Assembly: GCA_015680685.1 (NCBI GenBank)
Contig: MNCI01011532.1
Coordinates: forward strand, 846,809-910,808
From: Gnetum montanum
Taxonomy: Eukaryota; Streptophyta; Gnetopsida; Gnetales; Gnetaceae
Direction: 5' to 3'
DNA: 64,000 nt
Part shown: one piece after another, positions 35,316 through 46,399 of the stretch
Numbering within the stretch: the stretch's first letter is position 1
Layout: the number at the start of each line of letters is the position of its first letter
Made by a program: the position numbers and the translations under genes
Notes under the pieces: generated by a model
Told to the model about the DNA's origin: nothing
What the model saw: the letters and a program-made list of their open reading frames with translations, nothing else
Database searches by the model: none

Positions 35316-37193
35316 AGAGTATTGAGGATAGGATAAATAATAAGAGGCATGAGATGGTGATCCCATAGGAGATGTTGTGAATTGATAGTATTTAGGAGAG
35401 TAGTAATAATGAGTTGAGGCAGAGGAAGTAGAACCATTAGGAGAAATAGGTTATTGAACATAATATCTGTAAGGGTCTAGTTGGTGATAAGGGTGTGGTT
35501 GGTTTGTTGATGGCATTCCCCATGACTATGGGTTTTTCCACTGTAGTTGATAGTAGTCCTGAGGTTGGTAAGAAGTCCCACTGGGATAGTATTATTGGTT
35601 GTAGGACTATTTATAATTGCCTTGTATGTAATGTAATCTCCTAGGCATTTGCTTTTCTACAAACTTGGGATTCAAACAAAAAGCCCTAGACTCTTGTAAA
35701 TGTAACATAACTGGGTAATAGCCCTTTGGATATTCATATTGGAAAATGTCACATCGAGACTCTTCTTCTGTATCTAAGTCTGCAACCTCTTCTACTATAA
35801 CTATTTTCCCCTTTTGTCAATCAATGTTCTTACCTATTTCCTTGTTCTTTTTCCTCCTCTCATTTTTCCGATTTGATCCTATTTGCTTTACCTTCTCCTC
35901 TATGATTTTCAAGTTGGTTGTAACTTTTTCATTCATCAACTCTTACATCTTATCTACCATTACAATAATCTCAGCAATAGACTTTTATATTGAAAACGTT
36001 TTGCATGAAATTAGCTCATTAAGAGCTACTTATTTTTTTTATTATAAATATGAACCTCCTCTTTGTGAGGATTTGGATCCTATTTATATTTCTTTGTGCT
36101 TTCCCTTTTACATAACTCTCCTTCTTCTCTTGCCACCTATTCAATTAGCCTCTGTATATAATGAACTCTCAATTCTAATAACCTTCCTTAAACATAGATC
36201 CCAAGGTTCTCCCTTGTTTTGGTACAAAGCCCATCTATGATGTGATGGAGAAGCTCTTTTTGAGAAAAACCATGGCTTGTGCATCTATGTAGTAGAAAAT
36301 AGTGTCTTCACAATGCTACATTTAGGGATCCATGGTTTTCTTGCTTTCACCCTTGGATTTGTTTTCTTATATTGGATACTCATGAAGAAGTTTCATATTT
36401 TTTGTTGAAGAGCTTAAGAATTGTGAACCATCGATAGATTAAATCTAGTTCCAACGATCTATACCAACTTTCAACTTCTTATATTAGTGTCCTAGGAAAG
36501 AGCTTAAGATTTTGCCACTTACTTTTAATGTTTTGTAAGGTGTGGGCATTATGGAAGGCTTGTAAATAATGTTGTGAATTAGAATTAAAGCCTCCCTTAA
36601 ATTTTGGAATGTTATTCATATAAAGTCAATTATGCAGCTTTCCCTTTGATGCCTATGAAGTATTCAAATTGCCTTCCTAATTTTTATCATGCTCCTAATA
36701 GCCAACAAGGTTTCATCATCATTAGGAATGTCATGGTCATAATATCTATTTCTATTTTTTTGAAAGTGATGAACCCATTTATGCTCACTTTGATGTCTAC
36801 TTCTATCTTTATCTTGACCCCTTAGTGTATTTTTATCTTCATACCTACATTAATCTTGGTCAAAACCAGACATTGAAGATGAAGAGGAAGATTGTGATCT
36901 AGGGCAATCATTATGGCTCATATATCCCTCCTATGATCCTTTGAATTATGTCTTCTAGGTTTGGAGGAGGTTATAGGCCTCGAGGTCCTCCTTGTTCTAG
37001 AACTTTCTCCATCTTCTCTAGGATTGTCTACATTAGTTGTATGTGGTCTTTGAATGTAGTAAGGATCTAAATGAACATATGAGACCCTTGCTCAGAGTGG
37101 TTCACTCTAGTTCCCTTTAGTATAGATCCTATTAATTCTACTACTAGTGTCCTCTTCATGTGATGAATTATTGGCCCTATGTGAAGGAGACAT
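35316..37193 (-). pseudogene. Element C gag, second copy
   Basis: Duplicate of 27839-29705 with the same start (ATG at 37193), basic N-terminus, capsid block and knuckle region. The same reading-frame breaks are shared with copy 1, which shows the gag was already dead when the block was copied. The antisense strand has a long open frame (35746-36240) rich in Phe/Ser, which is only a shadow. Confidence 0.82.
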
Positions 37194-37325
37194 GTTTTTA
37201 ATTAATAATGTATATGACTTAAAATATTAATATTTGTTAAAAGTGTAAATCGTTAATGCTTTTCAACAATTATTCATAATATAACCAATCTAGATCACTG
37301 ACACCATTCCTGACAATGATGCTAA

Positions 37326-38245
37326 TGATGAGTAGCGGATATCCCCTACGTCCAAATATATAAATCATAAACATTCATGTGCAATCTGGTTGAATTCTAT
37401 GGATGGAACAAGTATAGTATCTAGATTGTTAAGCACTAATTGCGAGTCACTGTCTTCTCATTTGAACTAGTGGTAGCTTTATCACGTATGATTTAGTTCA
37501 AAGTGATACATATGATTATTGATGTTGTATGGCTAAGGCTGAGTTATATGAAAGTATAAAAAATAATTATTTAATCTAATTAATAACAATAAGATAAATC
37601 TTAAACTATCCTAAGGGTGATGAATGTTAGCTCCCAATTTTTTGTACACGCCCTAAACTCATGTATCCACTATTGGGATTACCAAGTGTTATGCTACTTA
37701 GAAAACCAAGAAATAATGCTATTGTGATTACCAAGGGAATATGTGTTTATGTTCAAAATAGGTCATGCTCATTCCATCAATTAATTAACGTGCATGGAAA
37801 TGTAAATATTAAGTAAGTACATAGAAAGTAAATTCCATTGAAAGTAAATCTATTCTAAGTCAAAGTACTGTAATGAATATGAATCAATCTTGATCTTACT
37901 ATCATTTATAGAATGTATCCAGGTACAATGCCATTTGAATAAGATTTCATAAAATTAACTCAAATCCACGCTGCAGGCACTCATTGATTGTTTGCTAAGA
38001 TTATTGGAGAAAATCACAAGAGTCTAGCTACACTATAAACCAAATGGTGCTAAATATGCACTGAGAGGTGCTCACATATTTATAGATTTTAGATGATAAA
38101 GCATTGATGCATATGCACCAACACATCTAAAATGCGTTGATGGGGACACATCAATGCATCCTCATCAATGCATATGCACCAACACATCTAAGATGTGTTT
38201 ATGGGGATGCGTGGATGAGGCTTTGTTGATGAGGTTGCATCATCA
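37326..38245 (-). repeat. Complete C-family 5' LTR
   Basis: 920 bp, minus strand, from CATCA (38245) to TGATGAG (37326), with a decayed tRNA-Asp PBS at 37309-37325. The TATA-like site on the minus strand is TATAAATATG (plus-strand CATATTTATAG, about 38073-38083). U3 contains repeated palindromes of the type TGCATATGCA and GATGCATCA (38100-38190). Confidence 0.85.
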
Positions 38246-39799
38246 AAGGTACTCGACATATGGTGTTTTATCAATTTTGGATGTGACAAAAAAAGATTGA
38301 AGTAACTCTCTTATTAGAGAAAGTTTCAAAGTAGCACACAGAGAAGATTTAAAGAAAGAATGGAATTAGAGAATGCTCCTTTTAAAATAGGTCACTTTTA
38401 TTAAATTGAAAAAAAAAACTACATCACAAAAAAAAATTCAAAATTTGAGTAATAATGCTTGTTTGGCTCTTTATAAAAACTTAAATATTTGTAATAGGAT
38501 GCATAAATTACATAAAAAAACAAAACAAAACAAAACAAAAGAACCAACCATTCGTACTCACAAAGTTTGATACAATCTTGCATGAACTTACAGTAACAAT
38601 TGACAATCCATGCCTTGTCATAAAACAATTTAATACAAGGGTATTTACATAAGGGATGAAACTAAAGAATTTTTATTTTCTTTCCATTTCCTTAAAATTA
38701 AAATATTAACTACAACTCTAGGTACTTGAAGTTTTGCACTCCTAAAATTATTTAACACGATGATATTTATACAAAGGAATGAAACCCAAAGAATTTCCTT
38801 ACTATTTCATGAATCTAATCAAGTTGTTTATTTACAAAAGTATTTAAAATCTCTACTAGCTTCTTGACATTTTTTTCTTTATTGAAATCTTAGCAACCTT
38901 AAAATGCCATGTCACATCTAGTCACAATGTTGACCATTAAGTTTTATTTAAAGGGAATTCCTTTTAAGAACTCACTATTAATGTGCTTCAACTAAACACT
39001 TTGATTAATGAAATATGTAGTAGAAACTACCCTTTGTAGGTTTTGATAACCCTACCTTACTAATTATGAATTTATAAGCCTATTATAATGCTTAAAAATA
39101 ATAATTAAGATTTCTAAAATACTTTATAAAATTTACATGAGAAGACTAAGTTTGAATAACCTTAATAATCATGATCAAGCCTATTATATTATTTAAATAA
39201 TGATAAATATAATTTTTAGAATAGATATTTTGCCTAAAATTTTAATGTATAGCATCTTACCTAACATATAGCCTAACATGTGAGTAATTTTCTAAGCCAA
39301 AATTTTTACCACTAAGCTAAAAGTTCATTGTTAGCTTCTACTCTTGTCAAATTAAGAAGTCTAATGTAGCTTTTATATCTTTGAATCAAAATCTTGAACA
39401 AAAATATTTTAAAGCATACATTTTCACAAAATATTAAAAAAACATTGAATTAGTGCTAACAATTCATGCATGTAAAAAAAACACAAAGGAATAAATTTGT
39501 GAAAGTTAAAGTTTAAGCATTTCTTCTTGTTAGCTATTTTATTTTAGAGTTTAATTAATTATTTTAGAGTTTGTGTTTGAAGTCAATGTTGATTATTTGT
39601 AAAATTTAGTTATCATTGTGTGAGAAGTTATAAAAATCAAAGAGATGTAATTCATCAACATAGAAAGTTGATGAAGTAATAAAAATTTTATTTTTCTTTG
39701 CCGAATTTATGAATTGTTGTTGTACTTGTTGTGCTCTCAAGATCTCTAGGATATTATTGAGTATAGATCTATAGAACTTGTCTATCATGTAGTATATAA
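38246..39799. other. Unassigned AT-rich region, possible copia E leader
   Basis: About 1.5 kb of AT-rich sequence with homopolymer A runs (38400-38535, including a CAAAA repeat). No domain is seen in any frame. By position it could be element E leader or the start of its gag, but the sequence does not show it. Confidence 0.35.
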
Positions 39800-40025
39800 T
39801 GTGTTGTCTAATGCTAAAACATGAGTTGAAAGATAATAGAAAGAAAAATAACAAGACTTTATTTACAATCCAATCTACTTTGGTTGTCTCTATATTTTCT
39901 CAAATTGTAGGTGTTGTAATGGCCAAGGATGCTTGGAAGATGAGATATTAGAAGTGGTGTATTAAGTAGCTGATAAAATTAAAGTGGTAAGATTGCAAAG
40001 TCTTTTAAATAATTAGAAGGCCTTA
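39800..40025 (+). pseudogene. Copia element E gag, first part (split by D1)
   Basis: The forward frame reads 'LKDNRKKNNKTLFTIQSTL' then 'SIFSQIVGVVMAKDAW' (about 39824-39930). This is the conserved copia gag block in which 'AKEAW' follows a predicted helix. Degenerate sequence after it runs to CCTTA (40021-40025), the D1 target-site duplication. The gag resumes at 60771 with 'YEMLSMK'-like and 'LQAYEDKLK'-like blocks. The frame is broken. Confidence 0.75.
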
Positions 40026-40995
40026 TGATGAGCAGCGAGGTACCCCTACACCCAACCATATGAATCACAAAGCATTCACGTGCGATCTAGTTGAATTCCA
40101 TGGACTTTATCGTTTCCAGTGCACTAGCCCTTTAGGAAGTGAATCTAGCCTTAAGGTCAATTGTTGTCCTCCTAATTACACTTGTGATGTACATTGGTAT
40201 GGTTAAGTGTAACTAAGGCATTCGATTTTTATCATTTTGTATTTTATGCTTGAAATGTAGATAAAAGGAGTTTAATTAACTAATCTAAATTACTAATTAA
40301 CTAATCATTTAACTAATCCTAACATAAGTATCCATTCCCACTTTTTGTACACATCCTAAACCCACGTATCCATTGCTAGGTGACCAAACGCTATGCTATT
40401 GGGCATACCAAGTGATAACGCTGTTGGGATTACCAAGTGAATATTTGTTATGCTCGAAGTGGTTGTACTTATGTGTGTAATCTATCTCACTTAATTGTCT
40501 CAGTAACGTAATAACTAGAATATATTTGATAACTAATAGAAAGCATTTAATAAATAATTAAAAATATTAAATGCATAAATAAAATAGCTAAACTATCCAA
40601 AGCGCTGGAAGGTTTATTAGAAAGCTCATCTTTATTACTGCACACACTGTTGTGCTCAGGTAAAACAATGCTCGAATAAAGATCCGTACACTCAATGATT
40701 GCTACTATGGGCACTTGGGGAAAAAAATTCTAACTTTCAAATGGAAAAGATGCAAGAGCTTCGCTACTATTGAAATCTGGACTCCCCATAAATGCAACTG
40801 GTAAGCGCGTATTTATAGATAATGGATAGACACTACGTCAACGAGGCCTTGTCAATGTAGGGCAAGATGCATCGATAGGGCCTTGTGGACACAAGGCAAG
40901 ATGCATCGATGGGGCCTCGTTGATGAGGCCTTATCAATGCAGTTGATTATGTTAACAAGGCCTCATCAACACAGCCAACCAACGATGACTCATCA
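40026..40995 (-). repeat. D1 3' LTR
   Basis: Plus-strand ends are TGATGAGCAGCG (40026) and ACTCATCA (40995). TATA on the minus strand is ATCTATAAAT (plus 40811-40820). U3 (40830-40990) consists of repeated GATGAGGCCTCATC-like palindromes. The plus-strand sequence after 40995 is the inverted PPT. Confidence 0.9.
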
Positions 40996-41010
40996 TATCC
41001 CCACGACTGA
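40996..41010 (-). other. D1 polypurine tract
   Basis: Minus-strand TTCAGTCGTGGGGATA abuts the 3' LTR. It matches the B tract TTCAGTCGTGGGGGTA at 57514-57529. Confidence 0.82.
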
Positions 41011-41245
41011 ATAAAAACTTATCCTCAAGTTCTTGTACAAAATTGGGAAGGTATGGGATTATTGATTAACTTTTCTTTCAACAAAACAAACTTGATTTAC
41101 TTGACAAAAAATGGAGTGTTCGAGTGTATGGATCAACACATTACAAAAAATGGTGGTGTTCAAGACAAAAAATTGAATACCATGACACAACTCTTCAAAA
41201 ATTGGACAACACATTCCTTGATGATGTGAAGCTTGTCGAGGAAGA

Positions 41246-42887
41246 TCAAATAATCCTAGGTGGTGGTGCTTCCTGAGGCTCCAAGGGACCTTCATCAGCT
41301 TCATGCACTGGCGATGGTTGAGGTGGCTATGGTTGTCTTGCTACTACTGCGACTTCAGGTGGAAGGCAGAACGCATCCAACAGTGCTTTCATTTTCTCCT
41401 CCTTACTCCTAGGATCATGCACCATCCACAAAACTATCCCAATGTGGGTTAGAATGGGCACATCCCAAGGACACAAAATTGTTGAAAAAAACTCCTTGAC
41501 ATTGACAAATTAAGTAGTGAACTTTTTGTGTTCAATGTTGAATGCTCGCACTGTGTTCTTTAGCCCTTGGTAGTCATGCATTCATCTAGCTAGGTCCTTA
41601 GTGATGGATTGTTGATCTATGAATCACCCTTTGAGGACTTTGAGTTTAGCGTTAATAGTCTCAAGATTTTGCTTGGTATCCTTGTGGTGTTTGAACTCAG
41701 CCTTGTATAGTAGATATGAGCTAGCCACTTGTTTCTGCAATTTTGACTATGGTTGTCTAACTGTTAGCATTGCCAAGTTTGTGTAACAAAGATTAGCCAA
41801 CTCCATATACTTTGTCATCTCTTCGATTTGCAACTCCTTTAAGTAGATCTGTGATTTGCTGTAGGTGTCAATCCCATTAAGGATGGGCTACCAAATCTCT
41901 CTTCCTTGCTAGAGTTGCTAAAGGATTTAATTCACTTTAGCCTTTGCCATATGAATTTTCTTTTGTAAGCCAACCTGGTCCTTGTAGCAATTTTTCACTT
42001 TCTCAAACTTGAGAGCCTCATTTTTCCAGGTGGCAATTTTGATGTAGACTTTCTCAAAAGGGTAGGGTCTTCCTTCCATGTTCAGTCTCCTTGAAATACT
42101 TCTTGATTTCTAAATAAATCGGTTGTAAAATATTAATGGGAAATATTCCACTTAGAGTGGTGCATGCTCGAGGAAAGAAAGTAGTCATCTTACTTAGCCT
42201 CACCATTGGATTGAGGTGATAGGCTGCAATCTTGAAATAAATCTACTCTATTGTTGTGAGTGCACCATACTCCTTACAGTCCACCTCGTAGCATTGTTGG
42301 GTTCACTTCCTTTTTGCCTCAAGACCATCTTTTGTTGATATCTCTGCTAACTGTGTTCTAATGTCTGGCAACCCCAGTGCCTATGTGATGGCCTTCGCTG
42401 AGTAGGATACTTGAATATCCTTGATTCTTATAATGGACCCTGGCCTTTGGATATTCCAAAAGAGATAAGTCTCTTCCATGTACCACTACCCACTGGATGT
42501 GATGACTGGCCACATGGGAGAGGCTTGCAATTGTGTCTTGACATCCTCTAAAGATTTCTCCAAAAATGACCAAAAGTTTATCTCTTGAAGAACTAATTTT
42601 TGAATCTCTTAGGACTTGATGATGTCTAGGTAGGCTTTAGTTAGAGTGACCTCAATCCTTAGCACAGGTCCAGGTGCCTCTCCTTGTTGGGATTGTTCTA
42701 TATGCACTTCTTCTTTTGGAATCTATCAAATAGATTCCACTTCGAGCTCCTCATGAAGAAGTCCCATTACATGGGTTGCCTCTTGTTGTTCTTGGCCTTA
42801 TTTCTGCTAGCCCCTTTCAGCTCTAGGTTTCTTCTCCTATGGTTGTGAGGGCTATCCTTCCTGTGGACATTTTTGTTTGGGTGTCAT
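41246..42887 (-). pseudogene. ORF-X of D1: extra ORF at the env-like position (shortened)
   Basis: Minus strand; ATG at 42887, immediately after an AG splice-acceptor-like site. It ends at TGA 41246-41248 after a Pro-rich tail. It is homologous to ORF-X of B: 'IYFKIAAYHL' corresponds to 'VYFKIGTYHL', 'IATWKNEA' to 'ISTWKNEA', 'MAKAKVN' to 'MAKAQIN', 'YMELANL' to 'YMELPNL', and 'DPRSKEEK' to 'DPRTKEEK'. The N-terminal half resembles the domain annotated as putative plant transposon protein (recognised from memory, not searched). The C-terminal half is Lys/Glu/Gln-rich and probably coiled coil. After 'KTLPFEKV' the central part present in B is missing. Stops and frameshifts are present. Confidence 0.75.
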
Positions 42888-43440
42888 CTATAATCACAAT
42901 AGAACAATGGATTAGCAATCATTGTGTAACCTTAAAATAATTGGGATACCTTAACTCTTGAAGGTAGTTACACTTGGCTAAGTTGTGATTATAGTTAATT
43001 TAATTAACTCAATTGTTATTTCTATTTATGCCTTATCATTTATAAATCATCCTGGAGATTGTTGGAAGGGTTAACTTGGAAAAAGTTTATGTTTATGTAT
43101 GGTTAAGGTTACTAACCCTTGGGGGAGTTAGAAAAAATTTTCAAAAACTACATTGGAAACCTTAAGGTTTGTGGCCCCATGATAAAGATCTTACCTTTGA
43201 TAAGTCCAAGATTTAAAAATGGAGTGAACTGGACAAATGGTTTGAAATTTATGAACTCTAGAAGGTTTTGGGCTCTGAAAAATTGCAAAAGTTCCCTATG
43301 TGTTATGAGCAAATTCCAAAAAATTTCAAAGTGTTTGACAGTATGTATAGTATTTCTGCACTACGTCGATGAGGCCTCGTCAATGCGATTAGTTGCATCA
43401 ATGAGGCCTTGTCGACGCAACTATTGACCACTATAGACTG
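42888..43440 (-). promoter_or_regulatory. D1 internal U3/TATA-like segment and putative 5' intron before ORF-X
   Basis: At 43359-43420 (plus strand) CACTACGTC and two GAGGCCT palindromic units reproduce the D1 LTR U3 (40829-40850). A TATA-like ACTATACATA (minus) lies at 43342-43351, spaced much as in the LTR. Downstream is a donor-like AAAG|GTAAGAT (minus strand, near 43192) and an acceptor TGTGATTATAG directly before the ORF-X ATG. This suggests, but does not prove, a separate transcript with an intron of about 300 nt. Confidence 0.5.
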
Positions 43441-43707
43441 CCATTGACTTTGGTCAAACTTTCAATAAACAAGGAGTTTTTTGATGAGAGTGGGGTCAAA
43501 TGAAAGCTTAAAAGGCTAATAATAGCATGAAATCATGAGAAGAGGGCATTGAGATTCATAAATTTGAAAACATGGAGGAAAATTAATTTAATGGATGAAT
43601 GTAATAAAAGATTAAGGAGTACTAAGTAGTTTACATAATGGAAAATACAAAACATAAGATTGTAGTGATGTCAAAGGTAAGGAACCTTAACTAATAAAGC
43701 CAAAATC

Positions 43708-43762
43708 TATGCAAGTGGGTCCTTCCCATAGCAGGCTCATGCCCTTTTTTCCCTTGCATAAC
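43708..43762 (-). other. Conserved stem-loop module (D1 copy)
   Basis: Minus strand arms TTATGCAAGGG and CCCACTTGCATA pair as in A1. The loop has GCCTGCTATGGGAAGGA. It lies about 270 bp upstream of the internal U3-like segment. Confidence 0.78.
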
Positions 43763-44241
43763 CTCAACTAAGGAGTCTGTGGGTCCCATAGTCGATTTAA
43801 TGATCATGACAAGTTAAGGACCAACCGAAAAGGATCCACTCAAGAATCCTAATACATCAAACTAAGACATAGAGCATAACATAGAACTCGACAGCAAGGT
43901 GAGTTATGGTAGCATGGATGGATGATAGAGAAGGTGGAATGGAGTTCCAAATTAAGGTCATAAGAAGTTTCTTATGGATTTGTGCTTAAAATGACTTGAG
44001 AAGTTCCATCCTTAGTCCAGAACAAAGCCATATGATTTCAGTGACTTCACAGTGCTACTCTAAGACCGATCCATCCATTTGAGATACAAGAGTATCCCTT
44101 TAAGATAACCACCATTCCACAAAGAGGAGAGAGAAGTAGGAAGTGAGAGAGAGAGGGCCTTAGTTATAACGGACCTTCAGGCATAAGTGTATGCCTTTCG
44201 AGTCTCATAACCAGTGCTTGTAGCCCTTCTATTTGTCCAAG

Positions 44242-44386
44242 GGATGTGCTTTGAATTCCCATTGTTTATTTTTTTTGTTTCATTTTTGAAATAAGAACCA
44301 CATCATGTGAGGAATTATTCGTGTTGAAGGGATGTGCTTTAAATTCCAATGATTTTTGTTGTTTTTTTAATGATGGGAACCACACC
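44242..44386 (-). repeat. Two tandem hairpins (D1)
   Basis: Unit 44242-44304 has outer arms GATGTG and CACATC, where A2 has GGTGTG and CACACC: a compensatory G-C to A-T change. Unit 44330-44386 has GGTGTG opposite CACATC (wobble) with TTCCCAT in the inner arm. Loops are A/T-rich. Confidence 0.72.
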
Positions 44387-45024
44387 ATGCAATGAAGTTA
44401 TTTGTCTTCCTATCATTGGATGGTATGGAACGATAAGAAGTCCATGAAAAAACACTCAAGCACTCAAGCAAGAAGGAGAGTATAAAGAGTATTGAGTCTG
44501 CTTAAATTCATACCCTTATCCTTCCTAATTTCAGAACTACCAAGGTCACTGATTGATTAAAAGTTTCTTTAATGAAAAAGGGACCTTAAATTCCTAGAAC
44601 AAGGAAAACCATAGAGTTTATTGGATGGGTAGATGACGTGGACTCACTGCCTGTTCCATGAAAAATAAACTATTTCAAAGTTATCAGAATTCAAAAATAG
44701 AAACCAAACATTGACAATCACACATTAAGCACAAACCATCATTAGTAAACAACAATAGTGGCATTGTGTCTTGTGACAATAAAGTGAATTATTAGCAAAA
44801 ATGAGAAAATATTGCACTTAAACAAAACAAAAGAAAGCAAAACAAAGTAAAATATATAAGAAAGTGTAAAAATAATCAAGAAGATTTATAGGTACTAAAG
44901 ATGATGTAAAATTAGAAAAATCCACAAATAAAAAAATTGTAAAATAAAAAATGTGAAAAACAAAAAATAAAAGCAAAGAGAGAAAAACTAAGAGGCCATG
45001 GTAATGGTCAACATAGATGGCCAT

Positions 45025-45040
45025 CTTCCCCACGACTGAG
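45025..45040 (-). other. PPT-like tract downstream of D1 integrase
   Basis: Minus-strand CTCAGTCGTGGGGAAG followed by ATGGCC. It is equivalent to 20705-20720 in A2. Confidence 0.6.
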
Positions 45041-45079
45041 TTGGAAGGAGGAGATCCAGAAAATAGAAACATGGATGTC

Positions 45080-46330
45080 CATCAATTGAGGTGGTATTTA
45101 CACTATCCCATCTTGATTCTAGGAAAGGTTTAATTTGTTGGATATTAATGAACTACTTTTTATTTGGGTTGTCATGTTTGTAAATTATCATGGCCTCAAA
45201 GGGAAAGGTTTGATCAATTATATAAGGTCCCTCCCACAATGTCTGAAAATTTTCCTTTTGAGGCACATGTGTGGGGTTCCAATAGAGGACCTTATCTCCT
45301 AGTTAAAACCTTACTTTCCTAATTCTAAGGTCATGGTGTTGCTTGCTAAATTCCTTGTTAACCTCATTCAAATATAGGGCCACTAAATGATTTTTTTCCA
45401 GCATGTTCAAATTGATCAATCTTTCCTTTTGTGCTAAACTTAGGTCAAGATTTAAATCATAGGCTGTTGAGAGTGTACAGAGCTCAGATTGAACTAGGAG
45501 CATTGGAATTTTCCCATACACTAACTCATAGGGAGAATATCCAATAAGAAGTTTCCAAGTTGATCAATAAGCCCAGAAAGCATCATTAAGTTTTGTGCTC
45601 CAATCATTCCTATATTTGCTAATGGTTCATGCTAATATTTTTGTAATCTCCTGGTTGGTTACCTCTACTTGAAAATTGGCTTAGGGGTGGTAAGGTGTTG
45701 TTAGTTTATGTTCTACCCCCAAGCATTGCATTAATTTTCTAAATGTGGTACCTATGAAATGGGTCCCATTATCAAAAATTTGTGAATGCAGCATCCAAAA
45801 CTTATTTACAATATGTTTTTGTATAAATTTAGTGGTAGTGGATGATGTGCAATTTGTAACGGCTGCTGCTTCAGCCCATTTTGTGCAATAGTCAACTGCT
45901 ACTATAATATATGCTTTCCTATTAAACATGGATGTGATGGGACCCATGAAGTCAACTCCCCATATGTTGAAAGGTTCTAGTGGTTGAACCCACTATTGAG
46001 GACCTTCCATATGAGTGGTCATCCCCCCATCATGTTGACAACGTTTACAAGACTTGACAAATTGGTGGACATCCGTAAAGATCGTGGGCCAATAGTATCT
46101 TGCCATCAGGATTTTTATGGCCATGCGTCTCCCTGCATAGTGGCCTCTACAAGGTCCTTCATGAGCATCCTAGAGAACATGTAGTTGATCTTCATCAAGG
46201 ACACACCAATAGATTAAGCCATCAGTACACACCTTGTAAAGGTGTCCATTGATTTCCATAAAGTATTTGACCTAATAAAGAAATTGTTGATTTTTCCTAA
46301 AATCTAAGTCTTGTGGCATCTCTTAAGTGA
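45080..46330 (-). pseudogene. D1 integrase
   Basis: Minus strand. Zinc-binding remnants lie at about 46030-46170, followed by the core 'GVDFMGPITSMF' (first Asp, about 45935-45965), 'IFDNGTHF' (second Asp, about 45760-45790) and 'TTPYHP', then 'VEVTNQE' with the Glu (about 45655-45680). The C-terminal part has 'WEGPYII' (about 45220). The core frame is open from 45947 to 45681. Two to four stops are visible. It is closely related to A2 integrase. Confidence 0.88.
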
Positions 46331-46399
46331 GAAGATATGTGAGAATGCCAATATACCATATTACTTTTTTAGGCATTTGTTCATTTATTGCTCCAGTAA

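Larger units (their letters stand above)
33612..38245 (+). repeat. Duplicated block, copy 2, extended to the C LTR end
   Basis: This second copy of 26113-30133 starts abruptly inside A1 3' non-coding sequence at TCAATGTCC. It includes an A-type LTR (34492-35315), the AGAGT junction (35316-35320), C gag (minus) and the complete C LTR ending in CATCA at 38245. Because it carries the A1-in-C junction it must have been copied after A1 inserted. No matching short duplication is seen at its two ends. Confidence 0.85.
43441..45024 (-). other. D1 3' non-coding region
   Basis: No gene is supported. It holds the stem-loop module (43708-43762), (AG)n-rich sequence near 44130-44155, two hairpins (44242-44304 and 44330-44386) and 'gagtccacgtcatctaccc'-type sequence (minus). 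A T-rich tract beside the PPT-like site gives a hydrophobic open frame at 44818-45072. Confidence 0.7.

Noticed and set aside
35746-36240. A 164-codon plus-strand frame that looks like a hydrophobic protein (also 28258-28566)
   Set aside because: It is the antisense of element C gag; the minus strand carries the recognisable capsid and knuckle blocks. The hydrophobicity comes from the complement of Lys/Glu/Arg-rich codons.
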